In this document: positions 26,663-33,809 of the stretch, piece by piece
Layout: the number at the start of each line of letters is the position of its first letter
How positions within the stretch are numbered: position 1 is the first letter of the stretch
Assembly: GCA_018055005.1 (NCBI GenBank)
Contig: JAGPIM010000007.1
Location: 1-35,060 of the forward strand
Direction of reading: 5' to 3'
Length of the DNA: 35,060 bases
Origin: Laribacter sp.
Lineage (GTDB): Bacteria > Pseudomonadota > Gammaproteobacteria > Burkholderiales > Aquaspirillaceae
Made by a program: the position numbers and the translations under genes
Notes under the pieces: model-generated
Told to the model about the DNA's origin: nothing
Seen by the model: only the letters and a program-made list of their open reading frames with translations
Database searches by the model: none

Positions 26663-26914
26663 TTACCCGATTTCAGCAAGATACGCAGCGAGCCGCTCCG
26701 GGGCAAAGTGCCAGTGGCACACTTCGTGCCCGTCAGGACCGACCAGTACCGGCACCAGTTCGTCAAAGCGGGCCACCAGCGCCTCGTCGGCATCCACGTC
26801 GACGATCTCCAGCGCCAGTTGCCCCGCAGCCACATAAGGCCTGAGAGCATCGCGCATGGCATGGCACAGGCTGCAATAATCCCGGTAATACAGGGTGAAC
26901 TGCGGAGCCATCAT
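26663..26914 (-). CDS. Glutaredoxin-like thiol protein
   Basis: 83 aa from tandem ATGs at 26914/26911. The short thioredoxin fold begins [20 protein letters not shown] with a CxxC (Cys-Ser-Leu-Cys) and continues through [18 protein letters not shown] to the cis-proline segment [10 protein letters not shown]. This is the compact glutaredoxin-like (DUF836) group often found next to proteobacterial degP or lepA. It is cytoplasmic, with no signal peptide. The substrate is unknown. The start overlaps the degP stop (AAATGATG), so it is translated with degP and may be induced with the sigma-E regulon. Confidence 0.88.
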   Translation of the reverse strand: MMAPQFTLYYRDYCSLCHAMRDALRPYVAAGQLALEIVDVDADEALVARFDELVPVLVGPDGHEVCHWHFAPERLAAYLAEIG

Positions 26915-28341
26915 TTGGCAACCGGCAACGGCAGGAACAGGGTAGCGTTGCCGCGCATGACTTTCAGCGGCACGAAAGCACCGGCCTGGGTCGCGTCGAT
27001 GCGGGCCTTGAACTCACCGAACGACGTCACCGGGTCCGTACCGACTCCGACAATCACGTCTCCTGGCAGCAGCCCGGCCTGGGTCGCCAGCCCGCTGGTG
27101 CGCTGCACCACCAGACCGAAGCGGATTCCCAGCCGTTGCAGGAGCGGTGGCGGCGCATCCGCCAGGACCAGTCCCACCGGGGCAATCTGCTGCTGCGCCC
27201 GGGCCGGCTGTTTGGGCTGGGCTTCGCGCTGGGCCGCACGGGCGTCGGCTTCACGCAATTCGTCCGGCACCACGGTAACAGTCCGGCTGGCCTGGTTGCG
27301 CCAGATTTCGATACGGGTGGCCTGACCGGGTTTGACGGCCCCGATCAACCTCGGGAGATCGCTGGTCTCCTTGATCGGCTGGCCATTGACGGCCAGAACG
27401 ATGTCACCGGCACGAATGCCCGCCTTGTCAGCCGGGCCACCGGCCTCGACCGAGTTCACCAGTGCCCCGCTGGGCGACTTCAGCCCAAACGAAGCGGCCA
27501 GATCCTTGGTCAGGTCCTGGATCTGCACGCCCAGCCGTCCGCGACTGACGCGGCCGTTCTGCTTGAGCTGGTCCGCCACCTGCATGGCCACGTCGATCGG
27601 AATGGCAAAGCTGATGCCCATGAAACCACCGGAGCGGCTGTAGATCTGCGAATTGATGCCGACGACCTTGCCGTCCATGTCGAAGAGCGGGCCACCGGAA
27701 TTGCCCGGATTGACTGCCACGTCGGTCTGGATGAACGGCACGTAGTTTTCGTCCGGCAATTGCCGGCCCTTGGCCGACACGATGCCGGAAGTAACGGTGT
27801 TGTCAAAGCCGAACGGCGAACCGATAGCCAGCACCCACTCTCCGACGCGCAGGGTATTCGGGTTGCCCAGCTCCACGGCGGGCAGGTTGTGCGCATCAAT
27901 CTTCAGCAGGGCCACGTCGGTACGGCCGTCAGCGCCGATCAGGCGGGCCTTGTACTCGCGCTTGTCGTTGAGCTTGACGGTGATTTCATCGCCCCGCGCC
28001 ACTACGTGGGCGTTGGTCAGGATGTAGCCGTCCGGCGAAATGATGAAACCTGACCCCAGCGACACGGCTTCTTCGCGTTGCTGCTGCGGCGGGGCAAAAC
28101 GGCGGAAAAACTCAAAGAACGGGTCACCCGGCGCCAGGTCCGGCAAGGGATTGGCTGCCGTGGTGCGGGCATTCTGTCTGGCGGAAATGTTGACGACCGC
28201 CCGGCCTTCTTTGTCCACCAGCTGGGCAAAATTGGGCAGCCCTGGCGGCTGCGATGCAGCCAGCGCGGACGGGCTGGCCGACAGGGCAAGGCTCAGGGCA
28301 AGCGAGCTGGCAATGAAGGTCTGTTTTAACGTGAACGACAT
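26911..28341 (-). CDS. mucD: DegP/MucD-type periplasmic serine protease
   Basis: 476 aa from ATG 28341, with GGAGA about 6 bases upstream. A Sec signal peptide (FIASSLALSLALSASPSALA/A) is followed by a trypsin-like protease with the triad H in TNAHVVARGD, D in GRTDVALLKID and S in NPGNSGGPLFDM. Two PDZ domains follow, at about 285-370 (GALVNSVEAGGPADKAGIRA) and about 385-470 (SGLATQAGLLPGDVIVGVGT). It degrades or refolds damaged envelope proteins. The layout matches DegP/DegQ/MucD (DO family). In the operon it follows rpoE-rseA-rseC, the usual place of mucD, but rseB/mucB is missing. A GC hairpin (28358-28376) lies in its leader. Confidence 0.95.
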   Translation of the reverse strand: MSFTLKQTFIASSLALSLALSASPSALAASQPPGLPNFAQLVDKEGRAVVNISARQNARTTAANPLPDLAPGDPFFEFFRRFAPPQQQREEAVSLGSGFIISPDGYILTNAHVVARGDEITVKLNDKREYKARLIGADGRTDVALLKIDAHNLPAVELGNPNTLRVGEWVLAIGSPFGFDNTVTSGIVSAKGRQLPDENYVPFIQTDVAVNPGNSGGPLFDMDGKVVGINSQIYSRSGGFMGISFAIPIDVAMQVADQLKQNGRVSRGRLGVQIQDLTKDLAASFGLKSPSGALVNSVEAGGPADKAGIRAGDIVLAVNGQPIKETSDLPRLIGAVKPGQATRIEIWRNQASRTVTVVPDELREADARAAQREAQPKQPARAQQQIAPVGLVLADAPPPLLQRLGIRFGLVVQRTSGLATQAGLLPGDVIVGVGTDPVTSFGEFKARIDATQAGAFVPLKVMRGNATLFLPLPVAK

Positions 28342-28357
28342 GGCTTCTCCGTCGGCT

Positions 28358-28376
28358 TGCCGGCATTCGGCCGGCA
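28358..28376 (-). other. Hairpin in the degP/mucD leader
   Basis: TGCCGGC (28358-28364) and GCCGGCA (28370-28376) pair around 5 bases in the 47-base gap between rseC and degP, just before the ribosome site. No T-tract follows. Confidence 0.45.
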
Positions 28377-28388
28377 GGTTGTCTGGGT

Positions 28389-28844
28389 TCAGGTCCGGTT
28401 GCGGCAGCCGCTGCGCGGACTGCCTACCCGGATGATGGCAGGTTCAAAATCGCTGCGATGGGTGTAGTTTGCGGTCATGCGGCGCAAGATCAAGAGCATG
28501 ACCGCAAAAGCCGTGGCTCCCAGCAGCACCGAGGCCAGCTCGCTCCAGTACGCGCCCAGGGCGGCACCGGCAAACAGCGCCAGCAGCGGCAGCAGGTACA
28601 TCGCCAGCGCACTTTTCAGCAGTACCTGTTCGTGAACCGCCACGATGACCCAGTCGCCGGCGGTGGCACCGACCGGATTGGCCACGCGGTAGCGTTGCTG
28701 GCCAGTGGCAAACAGGCGGGAAATGGCAACGGACTTGCAGCCGCCTCCGCCTTCGCACAAGGCACAGCTGCCGTGTGGCCGGGTTTCAACCCAGGCGTGG
28801 CTTTCTCCGTCCAGTGACAGGACTCGGGCTTCGGTTTCGATCAT
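28389..28844 (-). CDS. rseC: RseC/MucC-family membrane protein
   Basis: 151 aa from ATG 28844, chosen because the family begins M-I-E-T-x-A-R-V; the open frame extends 64 codons upstream but overlaps rseA. The N-terminal part has a cysteine cluster GSCALCEGGGGCKS (C-x2-C-x5-C) typical of RseC. Two membrane helices follow in the middle (SALAMYLLPLLALFAGAALG and ASVLLGATAFAVMLLILRR). The tail is basic and ends with a cysteine in RSGCRNRT. RseC proteins are part of sigma-E operons and also of the SoxR-reducing (Rsx/Rnf) system. Which role applies here is not decidable from sequence. Confidence 0.85.
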   Translation of the reverse strand: MIETEARVLSLDGESHAWVETRPHGSCALCEGGGGCKSVAISRLFATGQQRYRVANPVGATAGDWVIVAVHEQVLLKSALAMYLLPLLALFAGAALGAYWSELASVLLGATAFAVMLLILRRMTANYTHRSDFEPAIIRVGSPRSGCRNRT

Positions 28845-28911
28845 GGCCAACCCGCAGGGAATGCATCCCGCAACAACAAGGCCGCCATTATCGGCAAGCA
28901 TCGCCCGGACG

Positions 28912-29127
28912 TCACGCAAGGAGCGACGAATCACCTGCCGGCTGTGGGTTGGATGGTGCAAACCCACGACGCAGGGCCTGACCGATGGCCAGCCATGTGT
29001 CCCACGACTGCGCCAGCCGGAGCAAGTCACCATCACGGCAACAGAGCCGGCAGGCCTCGTCTACCGGCAACTCCTCGTCCATCCACGCAGACAACAGCAT
29101 TTCGTCCCGGTATTCCGTTGCTACCAC
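28912..29127 (-). CDS. rseA: Short anti-sigma-E factor, RseA/MucA N-terminal domain only
   Basis: 71 aa from GTG 29127, which overlaps the rpoE stop and has GGAG 8 bases upstream; ATG 29100 is an alternative. The sequence EMLLSAWMDEELPVDEACRL and then SWDTWLAIGQALRRG matches the RseA N-terminal domain, which binds and silences the sigma factor (S-x-M-D-x-E-L and W-x-x-x-x-x-I-G-x-A-L-R). Typical RseA/MucA proteins are about 190-220 aa, with a membrane helix and a periplasmic RseB-binding part. Here the frame stops after GDSSLLA, and only 67 bases separate it from rseC. The two adjacent cysteines CRLCC are unusual and could be redox-sensitive. Confidence 0.75.
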   Translation of the reverse strand: MVATEYRDEMLLSAWMDEELPVDEACRLCCRDGDLLRLAQSWDTWLAIGQALRRGFAPSNPQPAGDSSLLA

Positions 29128-29720
29128 CGCTTGTTCTCCGGTGTATCGAGCAAGGGGCGCAATTCCGCCGCAATGGCTTCGCGCGCGCGAAATATCCGCG
29201 AGCGGACTGTTCCGATCGGGCAATTCATGCGGCGGGCGATCTCCTCGTACGACAGGCCTTCGAGTTCGCGCAGCGCAATCGCCTGACGCAGGTCATCCTG
29301 CAGACCATCCATGGCCCGGTTGACTGCCTCGATGATTTCGCGCGACAGCAGCTCGGTTTCCGGCGTGCCATCGTCAGGGCACTCCTGCACGCTCCGGCCG
29401 TTTTCTTCATCCCCGCTTTCCAGCTCGGCCATCAGGAGCGGACGGTGCCGTTCTTCGCCCAGCTGGTTTCTGGCGGTGTTGACGCCGATGCGGTACAGCC
29501 AGGTATAAAACGCACTGTCGCCACGAAACTGCGGCAAGGCCCGGAATGCCTTGATGAAGGTTTCCTGCAGGACATCTTCCGCCATGCCGGGGTCGCGCAC
29601 GATCCGCGCCAGCAGCCGTGCCAGCTTGCGCCGGTACTTGATCACCAGGAGATCGAATGCCCGTGCATCGCCTGCACGGGCGCGCTCTACCAGCAACAGG
29701 TCAACTTCCCGATCGTTCAT
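29121..29720 (-). CDS. rpoE: RNA polymerase sigma factor RpoE (sigma-E/AlgU type)
   Basis: 199 aa from ATG 29720; GGAGGT lies 9 bases before it, while the ATG two codons earlier would leave only three bases of spacing. Region 2 is clear (AFDLLVIKYRRKLARLLARI, EDVLQETFIKAFRALPQFRG, FYTWLYRIGVNTARNQL). After an acidic linker (LESGDEENGRSVQECPDDGT) region 4 follows (LREAIALRELEG-like segment and GLSYEEIARRMNCPIGTVRS). It directs transcription of envelope-stress genes. The following genes rseA, rseC and degP/mucD support the RpoE identity. The stop overlaps the rseA GTG. Confidence 0.95.
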   Translation of the reverse strand: MNDREVDLLLVERARAGDARAFDLLVIKYRRKLARLLARIVRDPGMAEDVLQETFIKAFRALPQFRGDSAFYTWLYRIGVNTARNQLGEERHRPLLMAELESGDEENGRSVQECPDDGTPETELLSREIIEAVNRAMDGLQDDLRQAIALRELEGLSYEEIARRMNCPIGTVRSRIFRAREAIAAELRPLLDTPENKRW

Positions 29721-29846
29721 GCCCATGCTACCTCCGGCCTGCACAACATGGCTGTTGCACAAGCTGAGTGTAGCGATCCCGTCCGCCCTCCCCTTGCCGT
29801 GCGATGGGCGGAAAGCAGCAACGGTACGTCGTTGCTGTCTGCCCAA

Positions 29847-29873
29847 TGGACAACCGGCAGCAGAAAAGGTTCT
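29847..29873 (-). promoter_or_regulatory. Candidate sigma-E promoter of the rpoE operon
   Basis: On minus, AGAACCTT (near 29873-29866) resembles the GGAACTT -35 box and GTCCA (near 29852) the -10 box at about the right distance. It lies about 125-150 bases before rpoE and overlaps the end of the moxR reading frame region. Autoregulation of rpoE is common, but the match is partial. Confidence 0.25.
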
Positions 29874-29878
29874 GGCGT

Positions 29879-30724
29879 TCAGCGCCGTACCATGGACAGC
29901 ACCCGGGCCACGAGGCCGAGGTCCTGCTCGTTTTTCAGCAGGGCACCGGCAAACGGCGGCAGTTCTCCCTGGCGGGCACCGACCGACAGGGTTTCAGGCG
30001 CGATGCCGGCCGCATCCAGCAGGCGCATCCAGTCCAGAAGCTCGGATGTGGACGGTTTCTTGCGCAGGCCGGGCGCTTCGCGCAGACCGAGAAATACTTC
30101 CAGTGCTTCGGCCAGCAGGGTTTCACGCAGGTCCGGATAGTGCGCGTTGACGATCTGCGCCAGCGTTGCCCGGTCGGGGAAACGGATGTAGTGAAAAAAG
30201 CAGCGACGCAAAAAGGCGTCCGGTAGTTCTTTTTCGTTGTTGGACGTGATAATGATGATCGGCCGCTGGCGTGCCTTGACCAGTGTTTTGGTCTCGTGCA
30301 CGAAAAACTCCATCTGGTCGAGTTCACGCAGCAGGTCGTTGGGAAATTCGATGTCGGCCTTGTCGATTTCGTCGATCAGCAGCACGGGAGCCGTGGCGGC
30401 CTCGAATGCCTCCCACAGGCGTCCGCGCACGATGTAGGCCCCGATGTCGCTGGCTCTTGCCTCGCCGAGCTGGGCATCGCGCAGACGGGATACCGCATCG
30501 TATTCATACAGGCCGTGCTGGGCCTTGGTCGTGGATTTCACCGGCCAGACAATCAGCTCGCGGCCAAGGGACTGCGCGACTTCCTCGGCCAGACGGGTCT
30601 TGCCGGTTCCCGGCTCCCCCTTGATCAGCAGAGGACGCTCCAGCGTAATGGCGGCGTTGACTGCGGTCAGCAGGTCTTCGTCGGCAATGTAATCACGGGT
30701 ACCGGTAAAACGGGGTTGGGACAT
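29879..30724 (-). CDS. MoxR-family AAA+ ATPase
   Basis: 281 aa from ATG 30724 (SQPRFTGTRDYIADEDLLTA); a five-codon upstream extension is possible. Walker A is GEPGTGKTRLAEEVA and Walker B is VLLIDEIDKADIEFPNDLL. Sensor 1 is IIITSNNEKELPDAFLRRC, with the arginine pair of the AAA lid in the last part. MoxR proteins act as chaperone-like ATPases that help assemble or activate metal enzymes or VWA-domain partners; the CoxD-like members sit next to a CoxE/VWA gene. No VWA gene is present here. Its neighbours are a TerB-like gene and a thioesterase. The partner is therefore unknown. Confidence 0.9.
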   Translation of the reverse strand: MSQPRFTGTRDYIADEDLLTAVNAAITLERPLLIKGEPGTGKTRLAEEVAQSLGRELIVWPVKSTTKAQHGLYEYDAVSRLRDAQLGEARASDIGAYIVRGRLWEAFEAATAPVLLIDEIDKADIEFPNDLLRELDQMEFFVHETKTLVKARQRPIIIITSNNEKELPDAFLRRCFFHYIRFPDRATLAQIVNAHYPDLRETLLAEALEVFLGLREAPGLRKKPSTSELLDWMRLLDAAGIAPETLSVGARQGELPPFAGALLKNEQDLGLVARVLSMVRR

Positions 30725-30790
30725 GACGACAGCTCGCAAAAAGACCCGCGGACAGCAAGCCGGCGGGTCGGAAAAACCGGGGAAGGACGA

Positions 30791-31207
30791 TCAGGGACGG
30801 ACGAACTCGGACTCGATGTCGGCCAGCGTCAGCCCCCAGCAGGCCAGCATGTGCTTGAGCAGGGCCATTTCACCCTCCTGGATCTGCTGGTCAGCCTTGC
30901 ACAGGTCCAGTGCCAGGGCACTGATCACGATGCGTTTTTTGCGGTCGGTCACGTTTGCAAACAGCCGCTCGGCCCGCTCGCGGTCAAGCAGGCGGATATG
31001 GCCGCTTTCATCGGCTTCGTCACTGATATTGTCGCAATAGGTCTTGAAGACCTCGATAAATGCCTTGCGTGTCAGTCCGAGCAGGGGATACACCCGCAAA
31101 CGGTCGAATGCGTCCAGTTCGTCATCGTAGGCATCTCCGTTGCCGAGCAGGAACATCGACAGGATGCTGGCTGCGGCCTCCGGGCTATTGGGCAGATAGG
31201 TTTTCAT
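30791..31207 (-). CDS. TerB-like helical protein
   Basis: 138 aa from ATG 31207 (KTYLPNSPEAAASILSMF); the open frame runs 12 codons further up inside the thioesterase gene. It is all-helical and acidic, with conserved-looking DELDAFDRLRVYPLLGL early and KKRIVISALALDLCKADQQI followed by GEMALLKHMLACWGL late. That pattern of acidic residues on helices (A-D-G/Q-x-I-x-x-x-E) is typical of TerB domains, named after tellurite resistance. Stand-alone TerB-like genes are common and mostly uncharacterised, so no tellurite role is claimed. It overlaps the thioesterase end by 23 bases and precedes the MoxR gene by 66 bases. Confidence 0.75.
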   Translation of the reverse strand: MKTYLPNSPEAAASILSMFLLGNGDAYDDELDAFDRLRVYPLLGLTRKAFIEVFKTYCDNISDEADESGHIRLLDRERAERLFANVTDRKKRIVISALALDLCKADQQIQEGEMALLKHMLACWGLTLADIESEFVRP

Positions 31208-31691
31208 CGGTTTGGATTCCGGCAGAGGCAAAGCGGTGGGCAAACCCTTCGGGCACGCGTGCCACCTTGCGGGCCGCGTAATCGAAAAAGACGATGCCGG
31301 TCTTGACGCGGGCTATTTCCCGTCCGTCCGATACGCGGACCAATTGATAGAGAAAATCGCAGCCTGACCGGTTGAGGTCGGCCACGGCAACATGGATGTC
31401 AAGTTCGTTGCCATGAAAGGCTTCGGCTCGGTACATTATGGCTGCATCGGCCATGATGATGCCCCGCCCTTCGACGTCCAGTTCACTGGCATTGAGGGTT
31501 GCCAGAAAACGTATGCGCGCTTCCTGTACCAGCCGGAGCACGGCATCGTTTCCCAGGTGACCACCATAGTTGATGTCGCCGATGGCAACGGTCACGCGTG
31601 TCGTGAAATCCCAGTGACCGGGAAGTTCTATAGTCAGGCGAGGCATAGGCAAACCAGCCGGGTCGAATTGCGGCGCAGTGTATTCATTCAT
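31185..31691 (-). CDS. Hotdog-fold acyl-CoA thioesterase (4HBT family)
   Basis: 168 aa from ATG 31691; ATG 31646 (PRLTIELPGHWDF) would give 153 aa and is a reasonable alternative since neither has a strong ribosome site. The hotdog core includes the catalytic-loop region AIGDINYGGHLGNDAVLRLV (Asp/Gly-His pattern of YbgC/FadM-like enzymes), a long helix and the strand set HGNELDIHVAVADLNRSGCD to VKTGIVFFDY. Such enzymes hydrolyse acyl-CoA or similar thioesters. The substrate is unknown. It is the first gene of a minus-strand run with terB-like and MoxR genes and is divergent from uspA. Confidence 0.85.
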   Translation of the reverse strand: MNEYTAPQFDPAGLPMPRLTIELPGHWDFTTRVTVAIGDINYGGHLGNDAVLRLVQEARIRFLATLNASELDVEGRGIIMADAAIMYRAEAFHGNELDIHVAVADLNRSGCDFLYQLVRVSDGREIARVKTGIVFFDYAARKVARVPEGFAHRFASAGIQTDENLSAQ

Positions 31692-31710
31692 CTGCGCTAA
31701 ATCAACCTGA

Positions 31711-31737
31711 CCCAGTGTTACGTGTGGTTACACTGGG
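31711..31737. promoter_or_regulatory. Inverted repeat in the thioesterase-uspA divergent region
   Basis: CCCAGTGT (31711-31718) and ACACTGGG (31730-31737) are exact reverse complements around 11 bases, lying midway between the divergent thioesterase (31691) and uspA (31772) starts. No T-tract follows, so an operator is more likely than a terminator. Confidence 0.45.
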
Positions 31738-31771
31738 CTCGAACCCACAGATACACGAGGAGAAGGCCATC

Positions 31772-32230
31772 ATGTACAAACGCCTCTATGTCCCGATCGA
31801 TGACAGCAGCACCTCCAAGCGTGCCCTTGACGAAGCGGTACGCTTCCTCAAAGGCAGCGATGCCGTCCTGAAAGTGGTGCACGTCATTGATCTGGCTCAG
31901 TATGGCTGGGGTGGAGCCGAGTTTCTCGACGCAACCGAGTTGCAGAAAAACATCAAGGAAGCCGGCGAAAACGTCCTCAAGGGCGCCATCGAGTGGCTGG
32001 GCGAACAGGGTGTCACATGCGAAACCGCCCTCCTGGAAAGCTGGGGCGACAAGATCGCCGAAGTACTGGTGGAAGACGCCGACAAATGGGATGCCGACCT
32101 GATCGTCATGGGTACGCACGGCTGGGGTGAATTCATGAACCTGATCATGGGCAGCGTAGCCGAAGGCGTGCTGCGCAAATCCGACGTACCGGTCATGCTC
32201 CTGCGCTACCGGGACGAAGAATCCCGCTGA
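31772..32230 (+). CDS. Universal stress protein, UspA family
   Basis: 152 aa from ATG 31772, with GAGGAG 9 bases upstream; the frame is open further up without a ribosome site. The Rossmann-like fold starts YKRLYVPIDDSSTSKRALDE. The ATP-binding motif G-x2-G-x9-G-S is intact in MGTHGWGEFMNLIMGSVAEG, and the last strand VPVMLLRYRDE fits. It is a cytoplasmic nucleotide-binding protein induced in stress or growth arrest in many bacteria, and the precise role is not predictable. It is monocistronic, followed by a hairpin at 32274-32297. Confidence 0.93.
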   Translation: MYKRLYVPIDDSSTSKRALDEAVRFLKGSDAVLKVVHVIDLAQYGWGGAEFLDATELQKNIKEAGENVLKGAIEWLGEQGVTCETALLESWGDKIAEVLVEDADKWDADLIVMGTHGWGEFMNLIMGSVAEGVLRKSDVPVMLLRYRDEESR

Positions 32231-32273
32231 TCCTTCACCACACCGGCCGGCCATCAGGTTCGTGCCGGTCACA

Positions 32274-32297
32274 AAACCGCCGCCAATGCGGCGGTTT
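32274..32297. terminator. Hairpin after uspA, weak terminator
   Basis: AAACCGCCGC (32274-32283) and GCGGCGGTTT (32288-32297) form a 10-bp stem with a 4-base loop, 44 bases after the uspA stop. The T-tract after it on plus is short (TTT, then GCCGTTATT), so termination may be partial. Confidence 0.55.
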
Positions 32298-32318
32298 GCC
32301 GTTATTCTTGCGCACGTG

Positions 32319-33170
32319 ATGACTTCGACGCCCCTTACTCCCCACGACCACAGCCGCAATTCTGCCGGCTTTCAATACGTCTATCCCGTGCTGTCGCGCC
32401 GGGCAGGCGGTGTCTCGGTCGGGATCAACCTCAACCCCAACCAGGCCTGCAACTGGCGCTGCATTTACTGCCAGGTGCCCGGTCTGGTAAGGACCCAGCC
32501 GCCCGACATCCCCCTGCTGACACTGGAGGCCGAGCTCGTCCAGCTGCTCGCCCAGATCCTGCGCGGCAACTTCCTGACCGACCGCATCGCCGACCCTGAG
32601 CAACGCATTCTCAAGGACATCTCGCTGTCCGGTGACGGCGAACCCACCCTCAGCCCACACCTGCCCGAGGTCATCGACCTGATCGGCCGCGCGCGCCAGC
32701 AATTCAGCCTGGGTGCCAGCGTCAAGACCGTGCTGATCACCAACGGCAGCCAGCTTGGCCGCAGTTCCACCCGGCTGGCGCTGGAAAAACTGGCCCTGCT
32801 GGGTGGCGAAGTCTGGTTCAAGCTGGATCGTGGCAGTGCTGCCGGCATGCGCGCAGTCAACGACAGCCGGCGCCCCCCCGCCCTCGTCCAGCGCGACCTG
32901 GCACGGGCGGCCACGCTGTGTCCGACCTGGTTGCAAAGCTGCTTTTTCCGGCTTGATGACGCCTACCCGCCCGAACACGAAATCGCCGCCTGGCTGGAAC
33001 TCGTCCAGCCTCTCTCTCCGCTGCTGAAAGGCGTGCTGCTGTACACCGTCGCCCGACCGTCTCAGCAGCCGGAGGCCGGCCGCCTCAGTCCGGCCGAGCC
33101 CCTGTGGCTCAAGACGCTGGCCGCCCGAGTGCGCGACGAGCTGGGACTGGAATGCCGGGTCAGCCCGTAA
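32319..33170 (+). CDS. Radical SAM protein of unknown substrate (COG0731-like)
   Basis: 283 aa from ATG 32319; the open frame runs to 32262, but that part contains the hairpin after uspA. The radical SAM cluster motif C-x3-C-x2-C is in NQACNWRCIYCQVPG near residues 51-58, preceded by GGVSVGINLNPN. Further SAM-binding features are the GGE-like SLSGDGEPTLSPHLPEV and the VLITNGSQLGRSS strand. WFKLDRGSAAGMRAVNDS follows at the position of the second SAM-contact region. COG0731-like members are described as Fe-S oxidoreductases related to tRNA wybutosine enzymes. I cannot name the reaction. It has no operon partner that reveals a substrate. Confidence 0.85.
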   Translation: MTSTPLTPHDHSRNSAGFQYVYPVLSRRAGGVSVGINLNPNQACNWRCIYCQVPGLVRTQPPDIPLLTLEAELVQLLAQILRGNFLTDRIADPEQRILKDISLSGDGEPTLSPHLPEVIDLIGRARQQFSLGASVKTVLITNGSQLGRSSTRLALEKLALLGGEVWFKLDRGSAAGMRAVNDSRRPPALVQRDLARAATLCPTWLQSCFFRLDDAYPPEHEIAAWLELVQPLSPLLKGVLLYTVARPSQQPEAGRLSPAEPLWLKTLAARVRDELGLECRVSP

Positions 33171-33182
33171 AGCGGCCCGCTC

Positions 33183-33194
33183 TGCTAGAATCCG
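33183..33194 (+). promoter_or_regulatory. Extended -10 promoter element of darP
   Basis: TGCTAGAATCCG is identical to the element before trxB at 291-302. The -10 hexamer TAGAAT is at 33186-33191, about 64 bases before the darP ATG. Confidence 0.5.
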
Positions 33195-33254
33195 CTTCAT
33201 TACCCGCCGGCCTTGCCGGCGTTGCCGTTTTAGCGCCACGGAGCCCGCGCCCAG

Positions 33255-33809
33255 ATGAATACCCAGACGACCCCAGACGATTTTGACGACCTGCCCTCCA
33301 AATCGCAGCGCAAGCGCGACATGGACGCCTTGCAGGACATGGGTCAAGAGCTGACCGAACTGTCCAAAGACACTCTGAAAAAACTCACCCTGCCCGACGA
33401 TCTGCGTGCAGCCGTGCTTGAATGCAAGCGACTGACCGCCCACGGTGCCATCCGCCGCCAGCGGCAATACATCGGCAGGATCATGCGCAGTGTCGATCCG
33501 GAGCCGATCCAGGCCCAGCTTGCCTCCCTGCGCGGTGAAAACGACCGGCACAGCGCCTGGCTGCACAGCCTCGAGCGCCAGCGTGACCGGCTGTTGAGCG
33601 ACGACAGCGTGTTGCCGGTGCTGGTTGCTGCCAATCCGGGCTGCGATGTCCAGCAACTGCGGACCCTGATCCGCAACGCCCGCAAGGAACAGGCCGAGCA
33701 AAAACCGCTCAAGGCCTATCGCGAGCTGTTCCAGTTCCTGAAATCCCTGTACCCCGAACCGCCGCTGGTCAACTACAAGCAGGAGCCGGAAGATGACCAG
33801 CAAGCATGA
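33255..33809 (+). CDS. darP: Ribosome-associated protein DarP/YjgA (DUF615)
   Basis: 184 aa, the family's usual size. It begins with an acidic/polar lead (TTPDDFDDLPSKSQRKRDMD) and then shows the YjgA core: ALQDMGQELTELSKDTLKKL, LPDDLRAAVLECKRLTAHGA and IRRQRQYIGRIMRSVDPEPI. In E. coli this protein binds late 50S precursors and helps ribosome assembly. It is highly helical and basic, with no membrane segment. The ATG at 33255 begins the conserved start. Its end overlaps the mog start by 17 bases, so the two genes are coupled. Confidence 0.93.
   Translation: MNTQTTPDDFDDLPSKSQRKRDMDALQDMGQELTELSKDTLKKLTLPDDLRAAVLECKRLTAHGAIRRQRQYIGRIMRSVDPEPIQAQLASLRGENDRHSAWLHSLERQRDRLLSDDSVLPVLVAANPGCDVQQLRTLIRNARKEQAEQKPLKAYRELFQFLKSLYPEPPLVNYKQEPEDDQQA

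Noticed and set aside
20408-26837. Long plus-strand open frames opposite acpS-pdxJ, era-rnc, lepB-lepA and the lepA/grx region
   Set aside because: All are mirror frames of well-identified minus-strand genes, with atypical His/Gln/Asp-rich composition and no domains.
28845-29036. Upstream extension of rseC that overlaps rseA
   Set aside because: The family starts at the M-I-E-T residues at 28844; the extension is the rseA coding region read in another frame.
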